Assembly: GCA_023429785.1 (NCBI GenBank)
Contig: JAEZDD010000004.1
Span: 1-64,000 of the forward strand
Direction: 5' to 3'
Origin: Bacillota bacterium
GTDB lineage: Bacteria > Bacillota > Clostridia > Oscillospirales > Ruminococcaceae
DNA: 64,000 nt
The notes under the pieces are model-generated. The model ran no database searches. It saw only the letters and a program-made list of their open reading frames with translations, and was not told the origin of the DNA. This document shows positions 44,062 through 51,582 of this stretch, piece after piece. Positions within the stretch are counted from its first letter, which is position 1. Each line of letters starts with the position of its first letter. Made by a program: the position numbers and the translations under genes.

Positions 44062-44724
44062 TTAACGAGTATTTATCGTTTTCTTTATGTTGTCGATTCT
44101 ATCCAGCTGTGTCTGCTGGACATACCTCGCAAGCAATTCTTCCTGAGTTGGCTTGAGGGAAAGAAAGCTGCACCCGTAGCCTTCTATTTCCTTCTCGTTT
44201 TTATGTATTCTCAAAATTTTCGTATTAAGATTAAGCTCCTTTTTTAAAACCTTGAAGCTGAGAACAATAATATCGTTGACCTCAAATTCATAGTTGCATT
44301 CCATAAAAACGCCGCCGATATTTATATTTTTAAAACGGGCGAAAACAGTTTGTTCAAAAACTGTGACCTCGCCATTTCTAGTCATTAGCGCTATTGTCGC
44401 ATTAAGGTCTGTATCAATTTTATAATAACGTCGTCTTTCCTCTAAAAGCGTGCTATTCTCGCCGACTGTTACGTTAAGCTGGAATTCTGTGCATACATCA
44501 ACGGTTGTGTCATACTTTACTCTATCCCCATTAATATAATAAAATACAACCTGAACCTGAGTCCCCTTGTCTATACTCGGTATATCAATACCTTTTATAA
44601 CAATCTGATACTGCATTTTGTTATGTAATTCCTCTTTATAAACATTAAAAACATATGACGACAGAATCAAGCCCTTTTTAAAGGTATATACTTCAACCTT
44701 AATAATCTTTCTTTTGTCCAACAT
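44062..44724 (-). CDS. YcgR-like PilZ-domain protein
   Basis: The 220 residues have a YcgR N-terminal-like beta domain (about 36-92) and a PilZ-like domain (about 95-210). The first motif is ERRRYYK (97-102), where the last Arg of RxxxR is Lys. The second is NINIGG (133-138), where the usual Ser of DxSxxG is Asn. PilZ proteins bind c-di-GMP and YcgR/DgrA forms slow the flagellar motor. The altered residues make c-di-GMP binding uncertain. It is the first gene of the operon, with GAGG 4 nt before the ATG. Confidence 0.82.
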   Translation of the reverse strand: MLDKRKIIKVEVYTFKKGLILSSYVFNVYKEELHNKMQYQIVIKGIDIPSIDKGTQVQVVFYYINGDRVKYDTTVDVCTEFQLNVTVGENSTLLEERRRYYKIDTDLNATIALMTRNGEVTVFEQTVFARFKNINIGGVFMECNYEFEVNDIIVLSFKVLKKELNLNTKILRIHKNEKEIEGYGCSFLSLKPTQEELLARYVQQTQLDRIDNIKKTINTR

Positions 44725-44807
44725 CTAACCTCGTGCCTCCTTGATTGATAATCATGCGAAGTATTTGAAAAGTCTGAGTCACACTTTTTTAATTTAGATA
44801 CTACTTT

Positions 44808-44836
44808 ATTATATATCATTACTTAAATTATTGCAA
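44808..44836 (-). promoter_or_regulatory. Sigma-A promoter of the PilZ-ParA-ComFB operon
   Basis: On the minus strand TTGCAA (plus 44831-44836) and TATAAT (44808-44813) have a 17-nt spacer, with a leader of about 80 nt. The 271-bp divergent region also holds a possible -10 TATAAT at 44939-44944 for the plus-strand gene, without a clear -35. Confidence 0.75.
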
Positions 44837-44995
44837 TATTTATTCAAAGGATTGTTATTGTTAATAAAAACCTTTGCGCTTTTTTGTGCAATTAAAAACA
44901 TTTTAAGCTTTTGTGTATACTTTTGTTTTTTTAAATTGTATAATTGTTTCATAATACCAATGCCATTTTAATTTCTTTTATGCATGAGGAGCTTT

Positions 44996-45727
44996 ATGGA
45001 CAAATTCATTTTTGTTGATGTTAAAAAATTGTGGAAGCGATACATGTCACGAATTCTTGTGTTGAGTATTCCTTTTGTTCAATTTGAAGCAGTTGTTATT
45101 TTCATCGTATGGCTTAACTCAAAAACCCCGCAGCAGCCTTCGTATTATTCCTTTGTTAAGGAAATTCTTGTATGGGGGTTTGTTTCCTTTGCTTTATTCC
45201 TTATAATAGCTATCCTTATTTCTGTTCATTTAATAAAAGCTCATAAGAAAAACACCTTTATCGAAATTTTCAACAGGACGCTGGTGATTAGCCGCCATGC
45301 CCAGACTGTGAATAACGGCTTGAAGCGGGAGTATTATAAAAAGCTTTATGTCACTGACCTCACGAAGCTCAAAAGTATTTCTATAGTCAAGGGGAATATC
45401 GTCCTGGTCGCCCCTGTAAGAGAATTTTATGAAAAATCCAGCTGGCTTTATTATGTCCTTAGCGAGAGAGGGATTTCCTTTGATACCTGGTGGTTCAACT
45501 ATAATTCAAGCGTTCTGCGTGACAAGATCGAGATAACCGATGTTTTCTTAAACACACCCCGCCAGATTAAATTAATCAGGAAAATTTCAAAAATAGAAAC
45601 AGAACGATTTTTAAGACGCCAGAAATTCCATGAGGAGATGCTTGAGCTGGCTAAAAACTCGGTTGTCAGAAAATCTATGCTTCGAAAATCCTCACTAAGA
45701 AGAAATATGAACCGATACAATAGATAA
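44996..45727 (+). CDS. Unknown two-segment membrane protein
   Basis: I do not recognise this 243-residue protein. Two membrane helices lie near residues 18-39 and 55-77. The rest is cytoplasmic and rich in Lys, Arg and aromatic residues, with WLYYVLSERGISFDTWWFNYN near 153-173 and a very basic C-terminus (RKSMLRKSSLRRNMNRYNR). The basic tail could contact nucleic acid or membrane lipids. The ATG at 44996 is chosen because AGGAG lies 4 nt upstream; a longer frame from 44984 has no ribosome binding site. It diverges from the PilZ operon, and a functional link is only possible. Confidence 0.75.
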   Translation: MDKFIFVDVKKLWKRYMSRILVLSIPFVQFEAVVIFIVWLNSKTPQQPSYYSFVKEILVWGFVSFALFLIIAILISVHLIKAHKKNTFIEIFNRTLVISRHAQTVNNGLKREYYKKLYVTDLTKLKSISIVKGNIVLVAPVREFYEKSSWLYYVLSERGISFDTWWFNYNSSVLRDKIEITDVFLNTPRQIKLIRKISKIETERFLRRQKFHEEMLELAKNSVVRKSMLRKSSLRRNMNRYNR

Positions 45728-45750
45728 GACGTACAGAAAATGTACGTCTT
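45726..45750. terminator. Bidirectional terminator between unknown membrane protein and spoIIP
   Basis: AAGACGTACA and TGTACGTCTT (10-bp perfect stem, 5-nt loop) are followed by TTGTACTTTT on the plus strand and preceded by A-rich sequence on the other. It separates converging genes. Confidence 0.85.
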
Positions 45751-45775
45751 TTGTACTTTTCTATACGTCTTTAAT

Positions 45776-47023
45776 TTATTTAAGCTTTAACAATACCTGT
45801 GAAAGTGATTTCCCTAAAAGCTGCCCGCTATAAATAGCCTCGTCATAAGAATTCCCGTTGCTTCCCATTTCAAGAAGTATTGAGCCTGTCGTCAAATCCT
45901 GATTATACTTTCTATAATCAAATAGCACAGGTCTGGTCAGCCCTTTATAGCTCGTTTCCATCTGGCTTTGAAGTGCGCTTGACAGTCTGAAATTTTTCAT
46001 ATAGTTTGGCATATTCATTTTTCCGTCGTCACAGCCTGATATTATCATTATTTGTGCCGCCTGCTTCCCGTCTATTGTTGTGACCGGAGCGGTTCTTACT
46101 CCATCCGCTGTCTGAATTGCATCTCTATGTACATCTAAAACGACCTTGATTGACGGGTATTTCGCTAAAATCTGCTGAACCGTCACCCTGCTTCTGTCGT
46201 ATGAAAAATCGTATTGAGGATAATCGTGGATTGTTGTGTCGTGGATAACAGCCACCCCTGATGCCTGAAGCTCTTTCGCTATTGCGTCGCCCACCGCTAC
46301 GACATTTTTTGTGTTGTCTGTTGACCTTGAGTTGAAGCTTGCGTCATAAAAATCTCTGGCTGTCGGCTCATAGCTCTCGGTCGTGTGAGTGTGCATAATC
46401 AGCACCTGTGGCTGACCATTCAGCTCAATCTTGAATTCGGGCTGTTTTTTGCTTTCTGCTATAAGCGCGTCATTTGAAATAGAAGTGCAGTTTCTGACCT
46501 GTCCCCCCGCCGATAGATTAATTATCTGTGCCCCTGTGTATGGCTTATACGCCATTTGTTTTATTGCTCCGCTTTTTGCTTCCATTGACACTGGATATGG
46601 CTTTGCGTTTAAAATATTGCTCGGCGACGAACAAAGCTGGATTATATTGTTGGTCACCTGCTGAGTCTGGACATTCTGGCTCGTCTGCGGCGTCGGTGCC
46701 GCCTGCTGGTCTGGGTTGCCTGTGGTTTCAACCTCTGCCGGCGCCATATCAAGACTCCATAGAGAGCCGGTCGATACCTCTGAATTTTCTTGACCGCCCG
46801 CATTAACCCCATTCGTGTTCTCTGTGTTTACATTGACTGCATTTGCCTGATTCGTGTTCTGCGATTTTGCGCTCCACATTGTCATCCCCGCCGATGCCAC
46901 CGTCAGCTGCTTTGAAAGCTGATTGACAGCCGGAATGTTGCTGATTGCAACAAAAGCAATTGTCGGGACAAGTGCAACTGACAATATTAGCCCTATTGTC
47001 CCTTTGCCCTTTGATTTTTTCAT
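45776..47023 (-). CDS. spoIIP: Stage II sporulation protein P, SpoIIP
   Basis: SpoIIP is the cell-wall amidase/endopeptidase of the DMP engulfment complex, acting in the mother cell. The 415 residues have an N-terminal membrane anchor (about 9-29), an Asn/Gln/Thr-rich linker (50-135) and the amidase domain (about 200-415). Zinc-site motifs include MHTHTTESY, VLDVHRDAI and LLEMGSNGN. Length is normal. A sigma-E-like promoter lies 30-60 bp upstream, the expected control. rpsT and gpr are adjacent, a gene neighbourhood conserved in Firmicutes. Confidence 0.96.
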   Translation of the reverse strand: MKKSKGKGTIGLILSVALVPTIAFVAISNIPAVNQLSKQLTVASAGMTMWSAKSQNTNQANAVNVNTENTNGVNAGGQENSEVSTGSLWSLDMAPAEVETTGNPDQQAAPTPQTSQNVQTQQVTNNIIQLCSSPSNILNAKPYPVSMEAKSGAIKQMAYKPYTGAQIINLSAGGQVRNCTSISNDALIAESKKQPEFKIELNGQPQVLIMHTHTTESYEPTARDFYDASFNSRSTDNTKNVVAVGDAIAKELQASGVAVIHDTTIHDYPQYDFSYDRSRVTVQQILAKYPSIKVVLDVHRDAIQTADGVRTAPVTTIDGKQAAQIMIISGCDDGKMNMPNYMKNFRLSSALQSQMETSYKGLTRPVLFDYRKYNQDLTTGSILLEMGSNGNSYDEAIYSGQLLGKSLSQVLLKLK

Positions 47024-47054
47024 ATTATCACATCCTTGCTGGTTTTATACTTAA

Positions 47055-47083
47055 TTTATATGCGATAATATTTCCGGAAATGC
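47055..47083 (-). promoter_or_regulatory. Possible sigma-E promoter of spoIIP
   Basis: On the minus strand GCATTTC (plus 47077-47083) and CATATAAA (47055-47062) are separated by 14 nt, resembling the sigma-E pattern KMATATT-N13-15-CATACAHT. It lies between the rpsT terminator and spoIIP. Confidence 0.4.
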
Positions 47084-47089
47084 TTGTTT

Positions 47090-47131
47090 TAAAAAAAATA
47101 AAAAGCCACAGGAATATATCCCGCAGCTTTT
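47090..47131 (-). terminator. Terminator of rpsT
   Basis: On the minus strand a 13-bp stem with three wobble pairs (plus 47101-47113 and 47119-47131, 5-nt loop) is followed by a long T tract TATTTTTTTT. It lies 18 bp after the rpsT stop. Confidence 0.85.
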
Positions 47132-47149
47132 AACGAATACTAATTAAAA

Positions 47150-47413
47150 TTATACGTTTGAAGAGTTGAGCTTAACAGCAAGCTGAGATTTCTTTCTAGC
47201 GGCACAGTTTTTGTGCATCAGTCCCTTGGCAGCAGCTTGGTCAACCTTCTTTATAGCAGCTTTAACAACAACATCTTTATCAGCAGCATTATCAGCACAA
47301 GCGATATCAGCTTTCTTTAGTATTGTCTTAAGCGCTGATTTGTTAGCTTTGTTCTGCATAGTTTTAGTTTGAATAACCTTAACTCTCTTCTTAGCGGATT
47401 TAATATTTGGCAT
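47150..47413 (-). CDS. rpsT: Ribosomal protein bS20
   Basis: This 87-residue basic helical protein (MPNIKSAKKRVKVIQTK at the start, LMHKNCAARKKSQLAVKLN at the end) is a typical bS20, which binds 16S rRNA. The ATG is preceded by GAGGAGGTG. It has its own sigma-A promoter and a structured leader of about 115 nt. Confidence 0.98.
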   Translation of the reverse strand: MPNIKSAKKRVKVIQTKTMQNKANKSALKTILKKADIACADNAADKDVVVKAAIKKVDQAAAKGLMHKNCAARKKSQLAVKLNSSNV

Positions 47414-47465
47414 ATAGACACCTCCTCATGAAATATCTCATAAAACTGAATTTTTTGGACAAGAT

Positions 47466-47511
47466 AATTGCAAATGGGTTAGTGTTTGCAATTTCGGGCA
47501 GAATACACCCG
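47466..47511 (-). promoter_or_regulatory. Structured 5' leader of rpsT
   Basis: The leader contains a 9-bp perfect stem AATTGCAAA/TTTGCAATT (47466-47474 and 47485-47493, 10-nt loop) and next to it CGGG/CCCG (47495-47498 and 47508-47511). The loop of the first carries ACCC, complementary to GGGT in the second, so the two could interact. It may be a site for autoregulation by S20. Confidence 0.5.
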
Positions 47512-47537
47512 TTCTCATACAACAAGTCTTAATGCTT

Positions 47538-47566
47538 ATCATATCACTAACTAAGCAAAATTGCAA
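47538..47566 (-). promoter_or_regulatory. Sigma-A promoter of rpsT
   Basis: On the minus strand TTGCAA (plus 47561-47566) and TATGAT (47538-47543) have a 17-nt spacer. The leader to the rpsT ATG is about 120 nt. Confidence 0.8.
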
Positions 47567-47676
47567 TAGATTTTTTAAAAAAATTTTCAATTTATTATTT
47601 GTGTTTTTTGTTCAAAGCATACAACCGGCAAAAATTCATTCCGATTTTAAATAAATTATAGAAAGGCATTAAAAAT

Positions 47677-48555
47677 ATGGGATTAAGAACAGACCTCGCA
47701 CTTGAAAGCGCACAGGCAATTAACGCCACCATAACTAAGCCCTATCCCGGAATTTCTCAAAAGGAATTCGAAAAGGCAGGCTGTATTGTTACACATATTG
47801 TCGTCGAGACGGATGAGGCTTCAAAAGCACTCGGGAAGCCGACGGGCGAATATGTCACCATCGAAACAAAGGGTCACGCCGGCTTCGATTCCTTCCCTGA
47901 CGATTTTGATGAGCAGGTTGATATGCTCGCTCACGAAATTTCAAGGCTTTCAACCCCTGACGGGGATGTTTTGGTCATAGGACTCGGTAATGACGATATC
48001 ACACCCGATGCACTCGGCCCAATGGTCGCAAACCAGGTCTTTGCAACTCGCCATATCCCGAAGGAAATGCCGGGCTTCGAGGATTTCGCGGGACTTCGTT
48101 CCGTTTCCGCCCTCGCCCCCGGAGTGCTTGGGAAAACCGGAATAGAGGTCGCTGAGGTGGCGAGAGCCGTTTGTGACAAAATCAAGCCCTCGGTCGTTAT
48201 CGCTATTGACGCTCTGGCTTGTTCCGAAATTTCACGTTTAGGGAAAACTATTCAGATTTCAAACACAGGTATCTCCCCCGGTTCCGGCGTGAAAAACAGT
48301 CGAAAAGAGCTTTCTCAGAAAACCTTGAACGCACCGGTTATATCTCTCGGCGTTCCGACCGTGGTCGATATGCAGACAATCGCCGAAGCTATCACAGGAC
48401 AGGAAATTGAAAAAAGCGAATACCGCGATATGATGGTCACTCCCCGTTCGGTCGACAAGCTCCTTGAGCACACGTCGAAGCTGATTGCCTATGGAATAAA
48501 CAAGGCTTTTCAGCCCGATATGAGTATCGAGGATATTACCTCACTTATTGGATAA
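47677..48555 (+). CDS. gpr: Germination protease GPR, short form without propeptide
   Basis: GPR degrades small acid-soluble spore proteins at germination. The 292 residues contain the family motifs VIGLGNDDITPDALGPMV, FATRHIP, SALAPGVLGKTGIE, VIAIDALA (catalytic Asp region), ISNTGISPGSGV and LGVPTVVDMQTI. In Bacillus GPR about 13 residues precede RTDLA and are removed to activate the zymogen. Here RTDLA is at residues 4-8 and an in-frame TAG lies six codons upstream, so no longer start exists. It also lacks much of the segment between the PTVVD motif and the C-terminus, and is about 75 residues shorter than Bacillus GPR. It diverges from rpsT; no convincing sigma-G or sigma-F promoter is seen. 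Confidence 0.95.
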   Translation: MGLRTDLALESAQAINATITKPYPGISQKEFEKAGCIVTHIVVETDEASKALGKPTGEYVTIETKGHAGFDSFPDDFDEQVDMLAHEISRLSTPDGDVLVIGLGNDDITPDALGPMVANQVFATRHIPKEMPGFEDFAGLRSVSALAPGVLGKTGIEVAEVARAVCDKIKPSVVIAIDALACSEISRLGKTIQISNTGISPGSGVKNSRKELSQKTLNAPVISLGVPTVVDMQTIAEAITGQEIEKSEYRDMMVTPRSVDKLLEHTSKLIAYGINKAFQPDMSIEDITSLIG

Positions 48556-48560
48556 GAAAC

Positions 48561-48598
48561 AATAACGGCTGCTGTTTTGCAACCGTTATTTTAATTTT
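48561..48598 (+). terminator. Terminator of gpr
   Basis: AATAACGG (48561-48568) pairs with CCGTTATT (48583-48590); the stem can continue with TGC/GCA past one mismatch. TTAATTTTTA follows. Confidence 0.75.
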
Positions 48599-48605
48599 TA
48601 TTATA

Positions 48606-48770
48606 TTAAACTATTCCGCACTCGTCGTAATCTTTCCACTTTTCATTATATGATTTTTCACTCGCAATTCTGTATACGATATAGCCAACTGATGCGACAA
48701 CTAAAACTAATGCTCCTATTACAGTAAGGGCAGATTTTTTTGACGCCACCTTAGTTGATTCTTTTTCCAT
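48606..48770 (-). CDS. Small single-pass membrane protein
   Basis: This 54-residue protein has a basic N-terminus (MEKESTKVASKKSA), one membrane helix (about 15-35, LTVIGALVLVVASVGYIVY) and a short acidic C-terminus ending YDECGIV. I do not recognise the family. The ATG at 48770 with GGCGGAG upstream is chosen; an upstream in-frame ATG at 48806 would put that site in the coding region. A sigma-A promoter lies 30-55 bp upstream, which supports expression. Confidence 0.65.
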   Translation of the reverse strand: MEKESTKVASKKSALTVIGALVLVVASVGYIVYRIASEKSYNEKWKDYDECGIV

Positions 48771-48797
48771 ATTAGCTCCGCCTTTCATTTTTTTCTT

Positions 48798-48826
48798 ATT
48801 ATACATTATTAATATGCTTTTGTAAA
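48798..48826 (-). promoter_or_regulatory. Sigma-A promoter of the small membrane protein
   Basis: On the minus strand TTTACA (plus 48821-48826) and TATAAT (48798-48803) are 17 nt apart. This would start transcription at about 48791, just before the chosen start codon. Confidence 0.7.
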
Positions 48827-48973
48827 TAAGCCTAGCTTAATTTGTCAGGTTTTTCTCCAATTATTGTTGACGGTTATCGGCTGCTTAATTAACTGGCTTT
48901 TATATTTCTTTGTATTTATTTTCAATAATTCAATCATGTCTTTGCAATTTTTTAGTAAAATTCTCTTTTTTCA

Positions 48974-49001
48974 TTGACTATATTATATAATATGCTATAA
49001 T
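48974..49001 (+). promoter_or_regulatory. Sigma-A promoter of the pilus-like cluster
   Basis: TTGACT (48974-48979) and TATAAT (48996-49001) are separated by 16 nt, about 35 bp before the lipoprotein ATG. No other promoter is seen up to pilT, so the seven genes probably form one operon. Confidence 0.8.
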
Positions 49002-49035
49002 TTAAGACATACATATGGGAATGGTGGTGATATCC

Positions 49036-50127
49036 ATGACTAAACGCTTTAAAATTTTTGCTATACTAATTGCTTATCTTTTCGTTTTTTCAAGCTGCTC
49101 GAGGATTGACACCAATACTTCTTCTGATACCGGCCTTTCTTCACTCTCGGAGACAACCTCCTCTTCTGTTGAAACCACTACTTCTCTGACCACTGAGGCA
49201 ACAACCTCTCAGACGACACAAGCTATTCAAGCTCAGACGACACCAAAGGCAATCACAAAGCCCGCTTCAACAACCGCGACTCAAGCCCAACCCCCTCCCA
49301 AAATCATTATCCCGACTGTTTTAAAGACAACCAGCCCCGGGACTGAGGCATATGCAAACGAGCTTGGCGTTATCGACGCTTCTAATAAATCGCAAGGCTA
49401 TATCACCGTTAAATATACCGGTTCCGCAACGAATATCCTCGCCCTTGTTGTCAAGGACGGGAAGCAGTATCAATACAATCTTCCTTCAGCCGGAGTTTTT
49501 GTTACTCTCCCGCTGACACAGGGGAATGGCGATTATCATGTTTATCTCGGTGAGCTGGTCGGCTCAAAGCTCGCCTATGCTCTTGACCAGAATATTTCTG
49601 TATCAATGCCGAACACAAATTCATGCTTCTTATACCCGAACCAAAAGGTCGATTTTAATCAGAACTCCTTGGTTGTTGCTAAATCCGCTGAGGTATGCGC
49701 CGGGAAGAATACTATCTATGAAAAAATCGGCGCTATTTTTACATATATTACCTCAAATATAACCTATGATAAAGCAACCGCCGCTGCCATTCTGAATGGT
49801 TCAATTAAAGTATATACCCCGAATCCCGATAATACCCTGAACCGAAAAACCGGTATCTGCTATGATTATGCCTCGCTATTCGCCGCAATGGCAAGGGCAC
49901 AGGGCATTCCCACAAAATTAATTGTCGGCTATGCTTCACCCGATAATCTTTATCACGCATGGAACGAGGTTTATGTCCCTTCGGCTGGTTGGATTACCGT
50001 TGAAATACAGCTAAAAGGCGGCTTTAATGTTCTTGATACTACCTTTTATGCCAGCTCAGGGAACAAGGCGGCAACAGTCAAAAATTTTTCAAGCCCCGGT
50101 TATTATCGCACTGATTTCATTTATTAA
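49036..50127 (+). CDS. Lipoprotein with transglutaminase-like domain
   Basis: This 363-residue protein has a signal peptide ending in a lipobox-like FSSC (Cys about 21), a Thr/Ser-rich linker (about 25-95, repeats of TTS/TTEA/QTT), a domain of unknown fold (100-210) and a transglutaminase-like domain (about 225-350). The catalytic Cys is in GICYDYASLFAAMARAQGIPT (about 275) and His in YHAWNEVYV (about 307). The usual third acidic residue seems to be Glu in ITVEIQ (about 323). It should be anchored outside the membrane. The start ATG at 49036 follows GGTGGTGAT. It may cross-link or trim wall or pilus-like components, since the next genes encode a pilus-like machine. Confidence 0.85.
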   Translation: MTKRFKIFAILIAYLFVFSSCSRIDTNTSSDTGLSSLSETTSSSVETTTSLTTEATTSQTTQAIQAQTTPKAITKPASTTATQAQPPPKIIIPTVLKTTSPGTEAYANELGVIDASNKSQGYITVKYTGSATNILALVVKDGKQYQYNLPSAGVFVTLPLTQGNGDYHVYLGELVGSKLAYALDQNISVSMPNTNSCFLYPNQKVDFNQNSLVVAKSAEVCAGKNTIYEKIGAIFTYITSNITYDKATAAAILNGSIKVYTPNPDNTLNRKTGICYDYASLFAAMARAQGIPTKLIVGYASPDNLYHAWNEVYVPSAGWITVEIQLKGGFNVLDTTFYASSGNKAATVKNFSSPGYYRTDFIY

Positions 50128-50138
50128 GGAGTGACCGT

Positions 50139-51194
50139 ATGAAAATGCAAACCCATTCAAAGCCATTGAAGTCTGAAGAGCTTACATACTTCTGCACACA
50201 GCTTGCTCTTATTTTAAAATCAGGGGTGACCTTAAACGACGGCTTGCTGATGTTGCTTGACGACACAACCGATACCGAGGCTATGGAGCTTGTCGCTAAA
50301 ATTATTGACGTGGTTGAGCAGGAAAAGAAGTTTTATATCGCTCTTGAAGAAACCGGCGCCTTCCCTAAATATTTTGTTTCTATGGTTAAAATCGGCGAAA
50401 TGACCGGCCATCTTGACAATGTTCTTGAGGGGCTGGCTGGATTTTATGAACGTGAAACAAATCTGAAATCCTCGATAAGAGGCGCTATTATGCACCCGCT
50501 TATTCTCTTGTTTATGATGTCCGCTGTTGTCGGGATACTGATTGTAAAGGTTCTCCCTATTTTCAGACAGGTTTTTGTTCAGCTCGGCACTCAAATGAAC
50601 TCCACCTCTGCGGCTTCTATCGAATTCGCTTCTTCAACCGGCGTTGTTATTCTTGTTATTGTTGCTATCATACTCATTTTGTCTGTATTATTATATATTG
50701 CTTCAAGGTGGACAAGGGGAAGAGTTTTTATAATGTCGGCTTTTTCGGACTTCATAATTTTCAAGAGCATTTTAGATAAGATGTCAATCTGCCGTTTTAG
50801 CTCGGCAATGTCCCTGATGATTTCAAGCGGAATTGAAACCTCCGAGGCTCTTGAGCTGGGCGAGGGAGTTATTTCTAACAAGAAGCTCGCCTTAAAAATA
50901 GCGGAGCTTCAGGAAAAGGTCAACAACCATCAGCCCTTCGCTCAGGCTATTACAGAGGTTAATATTTTCCCCACATTATACTCACAGATGATTAAAATCT
51001 CATATAAAACAGGTTCGCTGGACACTGTGTGGAGCCGGATTGCTTCAACCTATGATGACGATGTGACCGAATCTCTCAACAATATTGTTTCTTTCATTGA
51101 GCCTTTATTGATTGGAGTTCTTTCTGTAATAATCGGCGTCATCCTGATTTCGGTTATGTTGCCTTTAATGGGTGTTATGTCATCAATCGGATAA
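50139..51194 (+). CDS. pilC: PilC/GspF-family inner-membrane platform protein
   Basis: The 351 residues form two T2SSF domains. Each has a LxxGVxLxxxL-type start (ALILKSGVTLNDGL and SLMISSGIETSEAL) and a later YSQMIKISYKTGSLD or FVSMVKIGEMTGHLD, a hallmark of PilC/GspF. Membrane helices lie near residues 122-145, 170-192 and 320-345. These proteins couple the cytoplasmic ATPase to pilin assembly. It follows the lipoprotein by 11 bp and has a GGAGTGA site. Confidence 0.94.
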   Translation: MKMQTHSKPLKSEELTYFCTQLALILKSGVTLNDGLLMLLDDTTDTEAMELVAKIIDVVEQEKKFYIALEETGAFPKYFVSMVKIGEMTGHLDNVLEGLAGFYERETNLKSSIRGAIMHPLILLFMMSAVVGILIVKVLPIFRQVFVQLGTQMNSTSAASIEFASSTGVVILVIVAIILILSVLLYIASRWTRGRVFIMSAFSDFIIFKSILDKMSICRFSSAMSLMISSGIETSEALELGEGVISNKKLALKIAELQEKVNNHQPFAQAITEVNIFPTLYSQMIKISYKTGSLDTVWSRIASTYDDDVTESLNNIVSFIEPLLIGVLSVIIGVILISVMLPLMGVMSSIG

Positions 51195-51218
51195 CTTTTT
51201 TGAGAGGGCGGAGCATAT

Positions 51219-51545
51219 ATGCGTAATATTTTTAGACCAAGGCAAAGGCTTTTTAGCTCTGTTGAGCTTATTCTTGCTATTATTATATTTATTGCTCTCC
51301 TTATCTGGCTGAATATCTCCTTTAACAGCGTGAGGATTTCAAACAGCTCAGAACAGCTAAACGAAACAAACGCAACAATAAATAAAGCTGTTGTCCTTTG
51401 TTATTCTATCGAAGGCTCATATCCGCCAAGTATTGACTATCTTAAAAAGAATTATGGTCTTACTATTGACGAAAACAGATTCGCCGTTGAATATAATGTT
51501 TTCGCCTCAAATATGCTTCCCAGCATTGTTGTTCTAAAAAAGTAG
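51219..51545 (+). CDS. Pilin-like protein with atypical cleavage site
   Basis: This 108-residue protein has a basic head (MRNIFRPRQRL), then FSSVELILAIIIFIALLIWL, a type IV pilin-like helix with Phe at +1 and Glu at +5, and a small C-terminal domain with YSIEGSYPPSIDYLKKNYGL, typical of minor pilins. The Gly at -1 required by prepilin peptidase is Leu here. It may be uncleaved or cut at another place. It starts 24 bp after pilC. Confidence 0.8.
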   Translation: MRNIFRPRQRLFSSVELILAIIIFIALLIWLNISFNSVRISNSSEQLNETNATINKAVVLCYSIEGSYPPSIDYLKKNYGLTIDENRFAVEYNVFASNMLPSIVVLKK

Positions 51546-51582
51546 AGAGCTTTATCATAAATGTTTTGAAAGAAGGGACCTA

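Noticed and set aside
47590..47676. Possible sigma-G or sigma-F promoter before gpr (GCATA ... CATTCCG)
   Set aside because: Spacing and -10 sequence do not agree with either consensus closely enough.
48874..48902. GCCGATAA on the minus strand with TAAA upstream, resembling a second sigma-28 promoter
   Set aside because: The spacer is 17 nt rather than 15, the only gene it could serve is the small membrane protein, and a better sigma-A promoter lies closer.
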